6,245 nucleotides of DNA from Candidatus Margulisiibacteriota bacterium (GTDB lineage Bacteria; Margulisbacteria; WOR-1; O2-12-FULL-45-9): NCBI GenBank assembly GCA_018817195.1, contig JAHIUL010000011.1, forward strand, positions 1 through 6,245, in the 5' to 3' direction. A program made the position numbers and the translations under genes. Below, piece after piece: positions 6,004 to 6,245 of the stretch (positions within the stretch are counted from its first letter, which is position 1; every line of letters starts with the position of its first letter). The notes beneath the pieces were generated by a model. The model worked only from the letters and a program-made list of their open reading frames with translations, did no database searches and was not told the origin of the DNA.

Positions 6004-6245
6004 ATGGTATTTAAGCATATCCCCGTTCTATTAAATGAAGTTACTGAATATTTAAACCCTCAGCCAGGCAAGATTTACATTGATTGCACTCTGGGTGGAG
6101 CTGGCCACACTGAAGCTTTGCTTCAGAAATCCCAAACTCAAATTTCAAAATCCAAAATATACGGATTTGATTTAGATAAAGAAGCATTGCAAGCAGCAAA
6201 AGACAAAGTTTCAAGGTTTGATAATATCGAATATATTCAAGATAA
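6004..6245 (+). CDS. rsmH: 16S rRNA (cytosine-1402-N4)-methyltransferase, 5' part
   Basis: RsmH (MraW) uses S-adenosylmethionine to methylate N4 of C1402 in 16S rRNA at the decoding site. The first 80 codons are present and the gene runs off the window. The N-terminus KHIPVLLNEVTEYLNPQPGK matches the family's start, so the ATG at 6004 is well placed. The SAM-binding motif I reads YIDCTLGGAGH (residues 25-35; usually DxTxGxGGH), followed by GFDLDKEAL (54-62) at the family's GIDRDPxAL position. Between them, residues 41-52 (QKSQTQISKSKI) are encoded by a heptamer-like repeat and make this loop a few residues longer than in E. coli RsmH. There is no Shine-Dalgarno sequence. The gene usually heads the division and cell-wall cluster; mraZ, often just upstream, is absent here. 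Confidence 0.95.
   Translation, partial: MVFKHIPVLLNEVTEYLNPQPGKIYIDCTLGGAGHTEALLQKSQTQISKSKIYGFDLDKEALQAAKDKVSRFDNIEYIQD
6127..6159 (+). repeat. Heptamer-like repeat inside rsmH
   Basis: Consecutive units AAATCCC, AAACTC, AAATTTC, AAAATCC and AAAAT form a short degenerate tandem run of the same type as the element at 1168-1285 (which also contains AAATCCCAA). It is read in frame and encodes the Ser/Gln/Lys-rich loop between two RsmH core strands. Confidence 0.65.

Overview
The window most likely comes from a small-genome bacterium of the Patescibacteria/CPR type (inference, with no marker tree behind it). The pointers are runs of degenerate 7-base AAATCCC/CCTCAAA-like repeats, three forward genes with a TATAAT box only 8-9 bases before the start codon and no Shine-Dalgarno sequence (a leaderless-mRNA layout), and core translation and cell-wall genes packed around a large lineage-type secreted protein. 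The gatA homologue ends at a TGA exactly where the family normally ends, so TGA is a stop here. This argues against the Gracilibacteria/Absconditabacteria code in which TGA is glycine.

Layout. Bases 1-1167 hold the 3' four-fifths of gatA. Bases 1168-1285 form an imperfect long hairpin made of heptamer repeats and may end the gatA transcript. A good promoter (1296-1324) then leads into a gene of about 592 codons (1334-3112). It encodes an exported protein with a signal peptide, an Ig-like beta domain, a Lys/Pro-rich linker, a long charged helical region built from 37- and 21-residue repeats, and a small C-terminal beta domain. gatB (3155-4606) follows with its own TATAAT box. Converging on it, and sharing the final TTAA, is a minus-strand gene (4603-5799) for a soluble HD-domain phosphohydrolase of HD-GYP type with a degenerate GYP segment. 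The divergent region 5800-6003 carries that gene's Shine-Dalgarno sequence, a probable minus-strand promoter overlaid by a perfect 11-bp inverted repeat, a short coding-like remnant, and an extended -10 promoter. The last feature is the 5' end of rsmH (mraW), which runs off the window.

How the genes fit together. GatA and GatB are two subunits of the GatCAB tRNA-dependent amidotransferase. GatC is not in the window. The exported protein separates the two subunit genes, and each gene after gatA appears to have its own promoter, so this is a gene cluster rather than one tight operon. RsmH methylates 16S rRNA and usually opens the division/cell-wall cluster. The HD protein is regulated separately, possibly through the inverted repeat at its promoter.

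Most worth a second look are the exported repeat protein lodged between gatA and gatB, the operator-like repeat over the HD gene promoter, the heptamer repeat that occurs both between genes and in frame inside rsmH, and the consistent leaderless promoter spacing.
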